Of a stretch of 64,000 bases of DNA, positions 53,054 to 63,117 are shown piece after piece; within the stretch, counting starts at the first letter, position 1; the number at the start of each line of letters is the position of its first letter. The DNA comes from Asterias rubens (lineage: Eukaryota; Echinodermata; Asteroidea; Forcipulatida; Asteriidae): assembly GCF_902459465.1 (NCBI RefSeq), contig NC_047062.1:33102673-33166672 (forward strand), read 5' to 3'. The translations under genes were made by a program, and so were the position numbers. Under the pieces are notes generated by a model. That model made no database searches. It saw only the letters and a list, made by a program, of their open reading frames with translations, and had not been told where the DNA came from.

Positions 53054-53559
53054 GTCAAAAACCAGGATTTGTTTTGGGTCTGGGAGAAGTCTTTTCTTCT
53101 GCAGAAGATTGGCATGCCTTCAGACAGATGCAAGTGTGGCATCCATCAAACAGTTCAGTGTTCCTTTATCAACTCTTGCTCTGTAATATTTTTCTCTTTC
53201 AGATGGTAACCCAGGATATCCACCACGTCTTGTTCTGGCAAGGTGAAGTAGACGAACCATCTACACAGATGAGATGTCCTCCTACTCGATTGGATATGGT
53301 CACCAGATGCATTGGACAGGAATTTTGACTTCTTCATTGAGGAGTGCAGATATTCTCGATGAACCTTTTGTTTGGCTGAGACATAATTTAAAGGAGCAGT
53401 CCCCAGAGGTAAGACAATTTCTTGAATAAAGTCAGTGAGAGAAGTAATGGGGTAATATCCAATGAGAAAGTTGGTGATTGTTCCAGATTGTTTGAGTCTT
53501 CTGACGACGGACAGAGTACACAGTTTGAGCCCTCCGGTTCCTCTCAGAACCACCATTAC

Positions 53560-53923
53560 TTCAAGGCACTGGACACCTGTGGTAATTGTCAAAGACCAGT
53601 ATTCTCACTTGGTGTGTCCCAACATATGCATAAAATAACAAACCTGTGAAAATTTAGGCTAAATTGGTCTTCGAATTTGCAAGAGAATAATTTGTTTGTG
53701 GGCTTTCAGATGTGGGCTTTCAGATGCCTAAAAAAAAGGGCCTTTTGACAGATTCAAATATTTGAGTGATTATTTACCTCTTTGTCAAAACTACGTTACT
53801 TCAGAGAGGGAGCTGTTTCAAATAATTTTTGATACTATCAACAGCTCTCCATTACTCGTTACCAAGAAAGTTTTTATGCTAACAATTATTTGAGTATTTA
53901 CCACTAGTGTCCAGTGCCTTTAA
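53560..53923. mobile_element. GGCACTGGACAC-type palindromic element
   Basis: Ends TTCAAGGCACTGGACACC and AGTGTCCAGTGCCTTTAA with the family interior. It closes the right edge of the 1.3-kb array. Confidence 0.8.
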
Positions 53924-54311
53924 AAGAGATTTATCAACATTGTATTGTCAGACTTTCTCACCTCTATTGTTGCTTTTATAATATCTATTCTCTTGGTAGA
54001 CCCATTGACAGGTTTTCAAAAAATCTTTGCTTCTTGTCACTTCCAGCTAGAAGGGGTAATCTTGGTAGTCCACTCACAGTCAAGATGTCCCAACTATAAT
54101 GAATGATGATGGTTGAGACGGGAAGAGTGTGCAGATGACTGAGATGGGATCATGGTGAGTTGAAATCTAATCAAATTTGCTAAGCAGTGGCTAATTAGTT
54201 TAACAGCTTCAGCCATTGGTTTCTGTTTTCAATGTTATTTTCTTCTCAATAATTTGTGAGAAATTTACGGAAAAAATGTTAATTAGCTTCAAGTAAAGTT
54301 TTTACAACGAG

Positions 54312-54640
54312 TTAAAGGCACTGGACACCTTTGGTAATCATCAGATTATTTCCACTTGGTGAATCCCAACATATGCATAAAATAACAAATTTGTGAAAAT
54401 TTGGGCTCACATGGTCATCAAAGTTGCAAGAGAAGAATGAAAGAAAAAAAACCATTGTCGTACAAATTTGTGTACTTTCAGATGTCTAAAAAAGGCTTCT
54501 GGCCTGGAGTCTTTAAATATTTAAGTGAAAAATAACCTCTTTCTCGAAAGCTACGTTACTTCAGAGGGAGACGTTTCTTATAATGTTTTATACTATCAAG
54601 AGCTCTCCTTTGCTCGTTACCAAGTACTTGTTTATGTTTT
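54312..54640. mobile_element. GGCACTGGACAC-family copy, right end lost
   Basis: Starts TTAAAGGCACTGGACACC and keeps the interior up to TTGCTCGTTACCAAGTAC; the right terminal repeat is absent. Confidence 0.7.
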
Positions 54641-54763
54641 TGATTAAATTTGTTTGATTTGTTGTTATCCACAAAATGCATTACACGCTAATATCAATGC
54701 TTTCTGAGAAACATATTTTGATGGTGTACCACAGGTTTCTGATCAATTGTGTTTGTGTTGCAG

Positions 54764-55404
54764 AAAGACTCGGTATCTCCACAGACATCTACCCATCACC
54801 AAGTAGATGTCCAAGACCAGCCTTCAATTGACGGTCATCTACCCATCACCAAGTAGATGTCCAAGACCAGCCTTCAGTTGACGGTCATCTACCCATCACC
54901 AAGTAGATGTCCAAGACCAGCCTTCAATTGACGGTCATCTACCCATCACCAAGTAGATGTCCAAGACCAGCCTTCAGTTGACGGTCATCTACCCATCACC
55001 AAGTAGATGTCCAAGACCAGCCTTCAATTGACGGTCATCTACCCATCACCAAGTAGATGTCCAAGACCAGCCTTCAGTTGACGGTCATCTACCCATCACC
55101 AAGTAGATGTCCAAGACCAGCCTTCAATTGACGGTCATCTACCCATCACCAAGTAGATGTCCAAGACCAGCCTTCAGTTGACGGTCATCTACCCATCACC
55201 AAGTAGATGTCCAAGACCAGCCTTCAGTTGACGGTCATCTACCCATCACCAAGTAGATGTCCAAGACCAGCCTTCAGTTGACGGTCATCTACCCATCACC
55301 AAGTAGATGTCCAAGACCAGCCTTCAGTTGACGGTCATCTACCCATCACCAAGTAGATGTCCAAGACCAGCCTTCAATTGAGTAGCTGCACTCTCCAGTT
55401 AAAG
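54764..55404 (+). pseudogene. Exon-like module 1, expanded by a 50-bp minisatellite
   Basis: TTGTGTTGCAG acceptor, start AAAGACTCGGTATCTCC, end CTGCACTCTCCAGTTAAAG followed by GTGAAT. The same start and end occur in modules at 56012-56374 and 58322-58416. The middle is 12 units of 50 bp, which is not a multiple of three, so every frame meets stops. Gene family not recognised. Confidence 0.4.
54786..55380 (+). repeat. 50-bp minisatellite, 12 near-identical copies
   Basis: The unit reads CATCTACCCATCACCAAGTA, GATGTCCAAGACCAGCCTTC, then AATTGACGGT or AGTTGACGGT. The variant base alternates A,G,A,G,A,G,A,G then G,G,G,A. Each unit contains CATCTAC and GTAGATG ten bases apart, an inverted repeat. 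Very little other variation, so recent amplification. Confidence 0.95.
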
Positions 55405-56011
55405 GTGAATTCCCTAAAAGAATACTTTTAATATTTATTTCTGGTCCTAAAAAGAGCTATTAGTCATTTTCAGAATTGTGTTGCTGTGTTGGGTGAACCA
55501 GAAGTAAACATGAGTATAATTTTCTTTTAAAGATGTTCAAATCTTTGGCAATGATCATTTTAGAGTTGAAAGGCTCAGTTGTGGGGGTTTTCTGTTTGCT
55601 GAGTTGTGTTTTTTCCTTTGAGGTTTGAAGGTGCCTCAGTGGGCTTCGTGTCAAACCAGAATATGAAGACAAATTTTTAACTATTGGTAATTTAAATTGT
55701 GCTACCATTTGCTAGATTAGTCCTTGATAAACTATTATGTTGCTGGTTGTAATGTGTGTTTTTTTCATTATTGTTGATTTAAGTTTTAAACAACTGGTAG
55801 GTAAAAGCAAGTTATCTGAAAGCTCACTGATAAATAAATAAAGTTCATATCACCACTCTTGCCACTGGGCATCTGACCACCCCCACCCAATTGCATTTGC
55901 TTGTTTAAAAAAAAAAAAAAAATTGTGCATGAGTTCCTCCAGCTAATTTGTTGCTTTTCAATGTATTATGCCTGTAAATAATGGTTTGATTTGGGGGTTT
56001 TCTTTTTGCAG

Positions 56012-56374
56012 AAAGGCCCAGAATCTCCAAATACATCTACTCGTCCACCTAGCAGGACCATTCGAGAAACTGCAACCCATATGCTGCCTGGCCCAAGGCT
56101 ACAGTAAAGATCTACTAACACCGCCTCAAGCTTGCTGGGCACTGTGTCCTCCACTCTGAGGTTGTTTCTTGCCCAACCATCCTTTTCTTGTTGGAGAAGA
56201 TGTCTTTCATTCATAGACACCCTGAGACGAGACACCGGCTTCGCCAGCGCTGAGGGACTAAGCTCCTGCATGCTGGATCAAAACATCTGGATAGAAACAC
56301 TTGGCAGGCTCGAGCTACTTTGCATGGCGCTCGCTTTGATGAAGAAGATGTAGGAGCTGCACTCTCCAGAAAAG
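56012..56374 (+). pseudogene. Exon-like module 2
   Basis: TTTTTGCAG acceptor, start AAAGGCCCAGAATCTCC, end GAGCTGCACTCTCCAGAAAAG followed by an excellent donor GTGAGT. The 5' part reads KGPESPNTSTRPPSRTIRET and the 3' part, in another frame, ARFDEEDVGAALSRKG, so the frame is broken between them. Flanking introns are also similar to those of module 1 (TCTGAAAGCTCACTGAT before the exon-like part of the next unit). Confidence 0.35.
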
Positions 56375-57641
56375 GTGAGTTTCCAAACAGTAAACTAAAT
56401 ATTAAAACCTGTTCGGACTAAAGCTATATGTGCAGAATGCCTATTCAGCTGCCCTGGTTTAAACATACATTTATATCAGTGTTTGGTTTGAACGATTTTG
56501 GGTTTGAAAGATTTTGGAAGGTACCTCAGTGAGCTTCATGTATAACCAAAATATCAAGACAAGTTACTGACTGTTGTTCATTTAAATTGAACATGTCGTT
56601 TGCTTGATTAGTTTTATTTTCAGTACAGCTCATTTAAAAAACATTATGCTGCTGCTTTTAAAGTTTTATCTTTGTTTATTGTTAATTGATTCAATATACA
56701 AAAAACTAAAGGTAAAAGCAAGTCATCTGAAAGCTCACTGATCAAAGAACTAAGTTTATATCAGCACTATTCCATAGGAGAACATGCATTTCAAAGGTAT
56801 AGAATAGGTATCCTTGTCACAATAAATTATGGGTAAGGGTCGTAAAATCCCGAAGAGAGACTGTTTGAAGTTTGTAAAATGGTTTGACAAGGCTTTCTGC
56901 GCAATAATTTATTCAGTATTAATACAAGCAATACACATGTCTGGCATTCAAGGCGAGTGGGAAACGCAACTCGAATTTCCGGGGATGAAGACGTGCTGCC
57001 TGTGGGGCCTATTCTCAACCTCGTTCCTGTTATATCCTATGCCAAATAATAACCTTGTACTCATAAACACATCACTCTCCCTGCATATTTTTTTCCAAAA
57101 TGTGCCGCCGAACATTTTTTTTTGAAAAAGAATTTTTTTGTTTCCCAATCTCACCTCAAATCACGAACTAGTATAGATGTTTGTCAATAAAAAAACATTA
57201 CCAAGATTGTCCAACAGGTCCAAAATCAGAAAAAAAATCTTACTTTCTAAAATTTTGTATTTATTTATTAATTCTTTTTGTGAAAAATTGTTTTCATTAT
57301 TACATGTGGCCTTATGACGTTACCGTTCAAACATCTGCCCTACAAGATGGCGTGGGTGCCCGCGTGCATGTGCCGTAGAAATGCTGCAGGAATGCTGCGT
57401 GCTTCATTGATGTATGCGTTTGGACGTGCATACGGTTTGACCTACAAAATGGCGACTTTTAAAGAAAAAACGATCAGTCTATTAAAGAAAATACTCATAG
57501 GCGAACAAAATTTAATTTTGTTTTTATCCAAAAAATAGTTCAGGGTAGTAAGTTTACATGTGTTCACTATAACGCAACAGAAAAAAATCAGTATTTTTGA
57601 TTTTTTTAAGAATCTCTTCCCTGGGGGAGCACTCTCTAACA

Positions 57642-57975
57642 TTAAAGGGAAAGTACACATTTAGTAAATACTCAAAACAAATACTAACTCAAAAGCTGAC
57701 TTGGTAACTAGCATTGGAGAGCTGTTGATAGTATGAGACATTCCCTCTGAAGTAACGTAGGTTTTGAGAAAGAGGTAATTTCTCACTAAAATAATAAACT
57801 GAAAGTACACAAATTCGTCCAACAAGGGTGTTTTTTCTTTCATCATTTTCTCGCAACTTCGATAACCGATTGAGCCAAAATTTTCACAGGCTAGGTATTT
57901 TATGCTTATGATGGGATACACCTTGAGTGAAAACATTGCTCTTTGACAATTATCAATAGTGTACCTTTCCTTTAA
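57642..57975. mobile_element. GGCACTGGACAC-type element, GGGAAAGTACAC variant
   Basis: Ends TTAAAGGGAAAGTACACAT and GTGTACCTTTCCTTTAA, the same variant ends as the 9460 copy. The 130-codon minus-strand frame starting inside it is repeat-derived. Confidence 0.75.
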
Positions 57976-58321
57976 GAATAACTTCCATACAAAATGTGTG
58001 CATGTCAAACGCCTGGAAATTCCACAATGTTTTATTACTGATGACATTTTCAAATGTTAGCAGCTATGCAAATCCCCAAGAGAACTGTATTTCAGGCAAT
58101 TGACATTTTGGGGTTTTACTGTTGCATATTTGGATTGCAACAATCCAAATGCTCCTGTATGAGTCCCTTGAAACAATTGTTGCTTTTTACAGCACAAGGT
58201 TTTATTTTATTTTTTTCCACTTTTTTTCCGCTTTTTTTTACAAATCCAGAGCTGAAAGCAAGTTTTCTTTTTCCAAACTGTTTTTATGGAGGGTGATGTT
58301 TGTAAAAACTAAAAGTTGCAG

Positions 58322-58416
58322 TCTGGCTAAGCATCTGCAAAGACTTCTTCCACTTAACAAGGAGATCTCCATTCAAGACCAGCCGCTGATGAAGGAGCTA
58401 CACTCTCCAGTCAAAG
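58322..58416 (+). pseudogene. Exon-like module 3
   Basis: AAAAGTTGCAG acceptor, shared tracts AGATCTCCATTCAAGACCAG and GGAGCTACACTCTCCAG, end TCAAAG followed by GCGAGT (a GC donor or a lost GT). Short relative of modules 1 and 2. Confidence 0.35.
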
Positions 58417-58569
58417 GCGAGTTCATAACAAGATTGCTTCTTATATTTACCCAGTCCCCAATGGAGCTCTGTAATAATTGTGTGGAATATGTGCTCTTGC
58501 TGTGATTTAATCACATCAATAAAAATCAGTAATTTTTGGTAGCCTTAAATTTCATCATAAGATATTTGC

Positions 58570-61500
58570 AGCCCTCTGGTGCTATGTCACTGGTTGGTGA
58601 TGTTGGTTCACTGTCGTTTCTTGAGCGGCAGGCGTCTGGTGCTTTGTCACTGATTGCCACTGCTGTTCACTGTCATTTCTTGAGCGACGTGCCCCTGGTG
58701 CAAATGTCACTGATTGCTGATGTTGGTTCACTGTCGTGTCTTGAGCGACAGGCCTCTGGTGCTATGCCAGTGGTTGCCGATGTCGGTTCACTTTCGTTTC
58801 TTGAGCGACTGGCCTCTGGTGTTATGCCACTGGTTGCTGAGGTCGGTTTACTTTTGTTTCTTGAGCAAAATGCCTCTTGTGCTATGCCACTGGTTGCCGA
58901 TGTACAAAAGTAATAATTTTGGGGGCTAATCATCCTTACTCGCAGCTAAGTGCTGAATTGCGAAGGACGCGGCTACAACGTGTTCGAGAAGCAGGCATGC
59001 AAGGGCGCCTTTGGCTGCCAGCCATTATGACCACGGAGCACAGCCAAGATCGAAAGTGTTTGATTTTTCCCGAGGGAGGAAAACTGGATGGTCTGGCACA
59101 GCAGAGAATCGACGCACAACTCACCTCACATATGGCCCCAGCCAGGAATCGAACCAGGGTAAGAGGCGAGTGCTTTACGCACACGCCAACCATGCCAGGA
59201 ACCCAACGATGTCAGTTCACTGTAATTTCTTGACTGGCAGGCCTCTGGTGCAAATGTCACTGGTTGCCAATGTCTGTTCACTTTCGTTTCTTTAGCGAAA
59301 GGCCTCTGGTGCTATGCCACTGGTTGCTGATGTCGGTTCACTTTCGTTTCTTGAACGAAAGGCCTCTAGTGCTATGCCACTGGTTGCGGATATCAGTTCA
59401 CTTTCGTTTCCTGAGCGAAAGGCCTCTGGTGCTATGCCACTGGTTGCTGATGTCGGTTCACTTTCGCTAATTGAGCGAAAGGCCTATGGTGCTGTGCCAC
59501 TGGTTGCTGATGTTAATTTACTTTCCTTTCTTGAGCGACAGGCCTCTAGTGCTATGCCACTGGTTGCCGATGTTGGATCAATTTCGTTTCTTGAGCGACA
59601 GGTCTCTGGTGCAAATGTCACTGGTTAGTGATGTTGGTTCACTTTCCTTTCTTGAGCGACAGGCCTCTGGTGCAAATGCCACTGGTTGCCAATGTCGGTT
59701 CACTTTCGATTCTTGAGCGAAATGCCTCTGGTGCTATGCTACTGGTTGCCGATGTCTGTTCACTTTCGGTTTATTTAGCGAAACGCCTCTGGTGCTATGC
59801 CACTGGTTGCTGATGTCGGTTCACTTTCGTTTCCTGAGCGAAAGGCCTCTGGTGCTATGCCACTGGTTGCTGATGTTGGTTCACTTTCGTTTCCTGAGCG
59901 ACAGGCCTCTGGTGCTACACCACTGGTTGCTGATGTCGGTTCACTTTCGTTTCTTGAGCGAAAGGCCTCTGGTGCTATGCCACTGGTTGCCGATGTCGGT
60001 TCACTTTCGTTTCCTGAGCGACAGGCCTCTGGTGCTACACCACTGGTTGCTGATGTCGGTTCACTTTCGTTTCTTGAGCGAAAGGCCTCTGGTGCTATGC
60101 CACTGGTTGCCGATGTCGGTTCACTGTCGTTTCTTGAGCGAAAGGCCTCTGTTGCTATGCCACTGGTTGCCGATGTCGGTTCACTTTACTTCCTTGAGCG
60201 ACATGCCTCTAGTGCAAATGTCACTGGTTGCCGATGACGGTTCACTTTCGTTTCCTGAGCAAAAGGCCTCTGTTGCTATGCCACTGGTTGCCGATGTTGG
60301 GTCACTTTCTTTTCTTGAGCGACAGGCCTCTAGTGCAAATGTCACTGGTTGCCGATGTCAGTTCACTTACGTTTCTTGAGCGACAGGCCTCTGGTGCAAG
60401 AGTCACTGGTTGCCTATGTGGGTTCACTTTACTTTCTTGAGCGCGGGCCTCTAGTGCAAATGCAACTGGTTGCCGGTGTCGGTTCACTTTCGGTTAGAGA
60501 GGGAAAGGCCTCTGGTTCTATGCGACTGGTTGCCGATGTCGTTTCACTTTCGTTTCTCGAGCGAAAGGCCTCTGGTGCTATGCCACTGGTTGCTGATGTC
60601 GGTTCACTTTCATTTCTTGAGCGACAGGCCTCTGTTGCTATGCCACTGATTGCCGATGTCGGTTCACTTTCGTTTTTTGAGCGAAAGGCCTGTGGTGTTA
60701 TGCCACTGGTTGCCGATGTCGGTTCACTTTCGTTTCTTGAGCGAAAGGCCTCTGGTGCTATGCCACTGGTTGCCGATGTTGGTTCACTTTCGTTTCCTGA
60801 GCGACAGGCCTCTGGTGCTATGCCACTGGTTGCTGATGTCGGTTCACTTTGGTCTCTTGAGCGAAAGGCCTCTGGTGCTATGCCACTGTTTGCCGATGTC
60901 GGTTCACTTTCGTTTCTTGAACGAAAGGCCTCTGGTGCTACGCCACTGGTTGCTGATGTCGGTTCACTTTCGTTTCTTGAGCGAAAGGCCTCTGGTGCTA
61001 TGCCACTGGTTGCCGATGTCGGTTCACTGTTGTTTCTTGAGCGAAAGGCCTCTGTTGCTATGCCACTGGTTGCCGATGTTCGTTCACTTTACTTTCTTGA
61101 GCGACATGCCTCTAGTGCAAATGTCACTGGTTGCCGATGTCGGTTCACTTTCGTTTCTTGAGTGACAGGCCTCTGGTGCTATGCCTTTGTTTGCTGATGT
61201 CAGTTCACTTTCCTTTCTTGAAAGACAGGCCTCTGGTGCTATGCCACTGGTTGCCGATGTCGGTTCACTTTCCTTTCTTGAACGAAAGGCCTCTGGTGCT
61301 ACGCCACTGGTTGCTGATGTTGGTTCACTTTCGTTTCTTGAGCGACAGGCCTCTAGTGCTTTGTCACTGGTTGTTGATGTCGATTCACTTTCGTTTCTTG
61401 AGCGAAAGGCCTCTGGTGCTATGCCACTGGTTGCTGATGTCGGTTCACTTTCGTCTCTTGAGCGAAAGGCCTCTGGTGCTATGCCACTGGTTGCCGATGT

Positions 61501-63117
61501 TGGTTCACTTTCGTTTCTTGAACGAAAGGCCTCTGGTGCTACGCCACTGGTTGCTGATGTCGGTTCACTTTCGTTTCTTGAGCGACAGGCCTCTAGTGGT
61601 ATGTCACTGGTTGCTAATGTCGATTCACTTTCGTTTCTTGAGCGAAAGGCCTCTGGTGCTATGCCACTGGTTGCCGATGTCGGTTCACTGTCATTTCTTG
61701 AGCGAAAGCCTCTGGTGCTATGCCACCGGTTGCCGATGTTGGTTCACTTTCGTTTCCTGAGCGACAGGCCTCTGGTGCTATGCCACTGGTTGCTGATGTC
61801 GGTTCACTTTCGTCTCTTGAGCGAAAGGCCTCTGGTGCTATGCCACTGGTTGCCGATGTTGGTTCACTTTCGTTTCTTGAGCGAAAGGCCTCTGGTGCTA
61901 TGCCACTGGTTGCTGATGTCGGTTCACTGTTGTTTCTTGAGCGAAAGGCCTCTGTTGCTTTGCAACTGGTTGCCGATGTTCGTTCACTTTACTTTCTTGA
62001 GCGACATGCCTCTAGTGCAAATGTCACTGGTTGCCGATCTCGGTTCACTTTCGTTTCTTGAGTGACAGGCCTCTGGTGCTATGCCTTTGTTTGCTGATGT
62101 CAGTTCACTTTCCTTTCTTGAAAGACAGGCCTCTGGTGCTATGCGACTGGTTGCCGATGTCGGTTCACTTTCCTTTCTTGAGGGAAAGGCCTCTGGTGCT
62201 ATGCCACTGGTTGCCGATGTCGGTTCACTTTCCTTTATGTCGATTCACTCTCGTTTCTTGAGCGAAAGGCCTCTGGTGCTATGCCACTGGTTGCTGATGT
62301 GGGTTCACTTTCGTCTCTTGAGCGAAAGGCCTCTGGTGCTATGCCACTGGTTGCCGATGTTGGTTCACTTTCGTTTTATTGAACGAAAGGCCTCTGGTGC
62401 TACGCCACTGGTTGCTGATGTCGGTTCACTTTCGTTTCTTGAGCGACAGGCCTCTAGTGCTATGTCACTGGTTGCTGATGTTGGTTCACTTTCGTTTCTT
62501 GAGCGAAAGGCCTCTGGTGCTATGCCACTGGTTGCTGATGTCGGTTCACTTTCGTTTCTTGAGCGAAAGGCCTCTGGTGCTATGCCACTGGTTGCTGATG
62601 TCGGTTCACTGTTGTTTCTTGAGCGAAAGGCCTCTGTTGCTTTGCAACTGGTTGCCGATGTTCGTTCACTTTACTTTCTTGAGCGACATGCCTCTAGTGC
62701 AAATGTCACTGGTTGCCGATCTCGGTTCACTTTCGTTTCTTGAGTGACAGGCCTCTGGTGCTATGCCTTTGTTTGCTGATGTCAGTTCACTTTCCTTTCT
62801 TGAAAGACAGGCCTCTGGTGCTATGCGACTGGTTGCCGATGTCGGTTCACTTTCCTTTCTTGAGGGAAAGGCCTCTGGTGCTATGCCACTGGTTGCCGAT
62901 GTCGGTTCACTTTCCTTTATGTCGATTCACTTTCGTTTCTTGAGCGAAAGGCCTCTGGTGCTATGCCACTGGTTGCTGATGTGGGTTCACTTTCGTCTCT
63001 TGAGCGAAAGGCCTCTGGTGCTATGCCACTGGTTGCCGATGTTGGTTCACTTTTGTTTTATTGAACGAAAGGCCTCTGGTGCTACGCCACTGGTTGCTGA
63101 TGTCGGTTCACTTTCGT
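58570..63117 (+). repeat. 60-bp tandem repeat array, about 70 copies
   Basis: The consensus unit is GGTTCACTTTCGTTTCTTGA, GCGAAAGGCCTCTGGTGCTA, TGCCACTGGTTGCTGATGTC. Because 60 is a multiple of three, two plus frames (GSLSFLERKASGAMPLVADV and VHFRFLSERPLVLCHWLLMS) and one minus frame (around SGIAPEAFRSRNESEP) stay open over long runs; open frames of up to 294 codons follow from this and switch frame at indels. No flanking exon junctions or starts were identified. A SINE interrupts it at about 58913-59204, and about 682 bp near the right end is duplicated as a higher-order unit. Best read as a minisatellite. Confidence 0.95.
58913..59204 (-). mobile_element. tRNA-derived SINE inserted in the 60-bp array
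   Basis: Minus strand: A-box-like TGGCATGGTTGGCGTG, perfect B box GGTTCGATTCC, then a body with AAACACTTTCGATCTTGGC and CCGCGTCCTTCGCAATTC. CGATGT occurs at both junctions (before about 58913 and at about 59206), consistent with a short target duplication. A truncated relative lies at 16797-16915. Confidence 0.75.

Larger units (their letters stand above)
47583..53440. repeat. Tandem array of about 1.3-1.5 kb units, five or so copies
   Basis: A block starting near CAGATGCAAGTGTGGCATCC recurs at about 47583, 48842, 49105 (partial duplication), 50582, 51842 and 53112. Each is followed by CTTTCAGATGGCAGCCCAGG, then TTTGGTTTGGCTGAGACAT, then ATGGGATTGTTGCTGT, and at the far end TTACCTTGCAGGCTGTCATC; most units also carry a GGTTCATACTTC MITE. 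Units differ by small indels. Exon-like sequence is present but frames are broken in most copies, so this is a duplicated gene fragment rather than a working gene. Confidence 0.8.

Noticed and set aside
54786..55380. CRISPR-like array
   Set aside because: The 50-bp units are contiguous and nearly identical with no unique spacers, in a eukaryotic genome; it is a minisatellite.
56829..57154. Overlapping plus and minus frames at 56.8-57.2 kb as a retroelement gene
   Set aside because: No reverse transcriptase, integrase or other motif could be seen in either frame.
57314..57538. 74-codon frame with two CTACAA(G/A)ATGGCG tracts
   Set aside because: No recognised family; the repeated tract is only about 12 bp and the frame has no splice context.
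59792..62743. Long plus-strand open frames of 195-294 codons as protein-coding genes
   Set aside because: They follow from a 60-bp period that is a multiple of three, occur in two frames at once, switch frame at indels, and have no recognisable domain or splice context.
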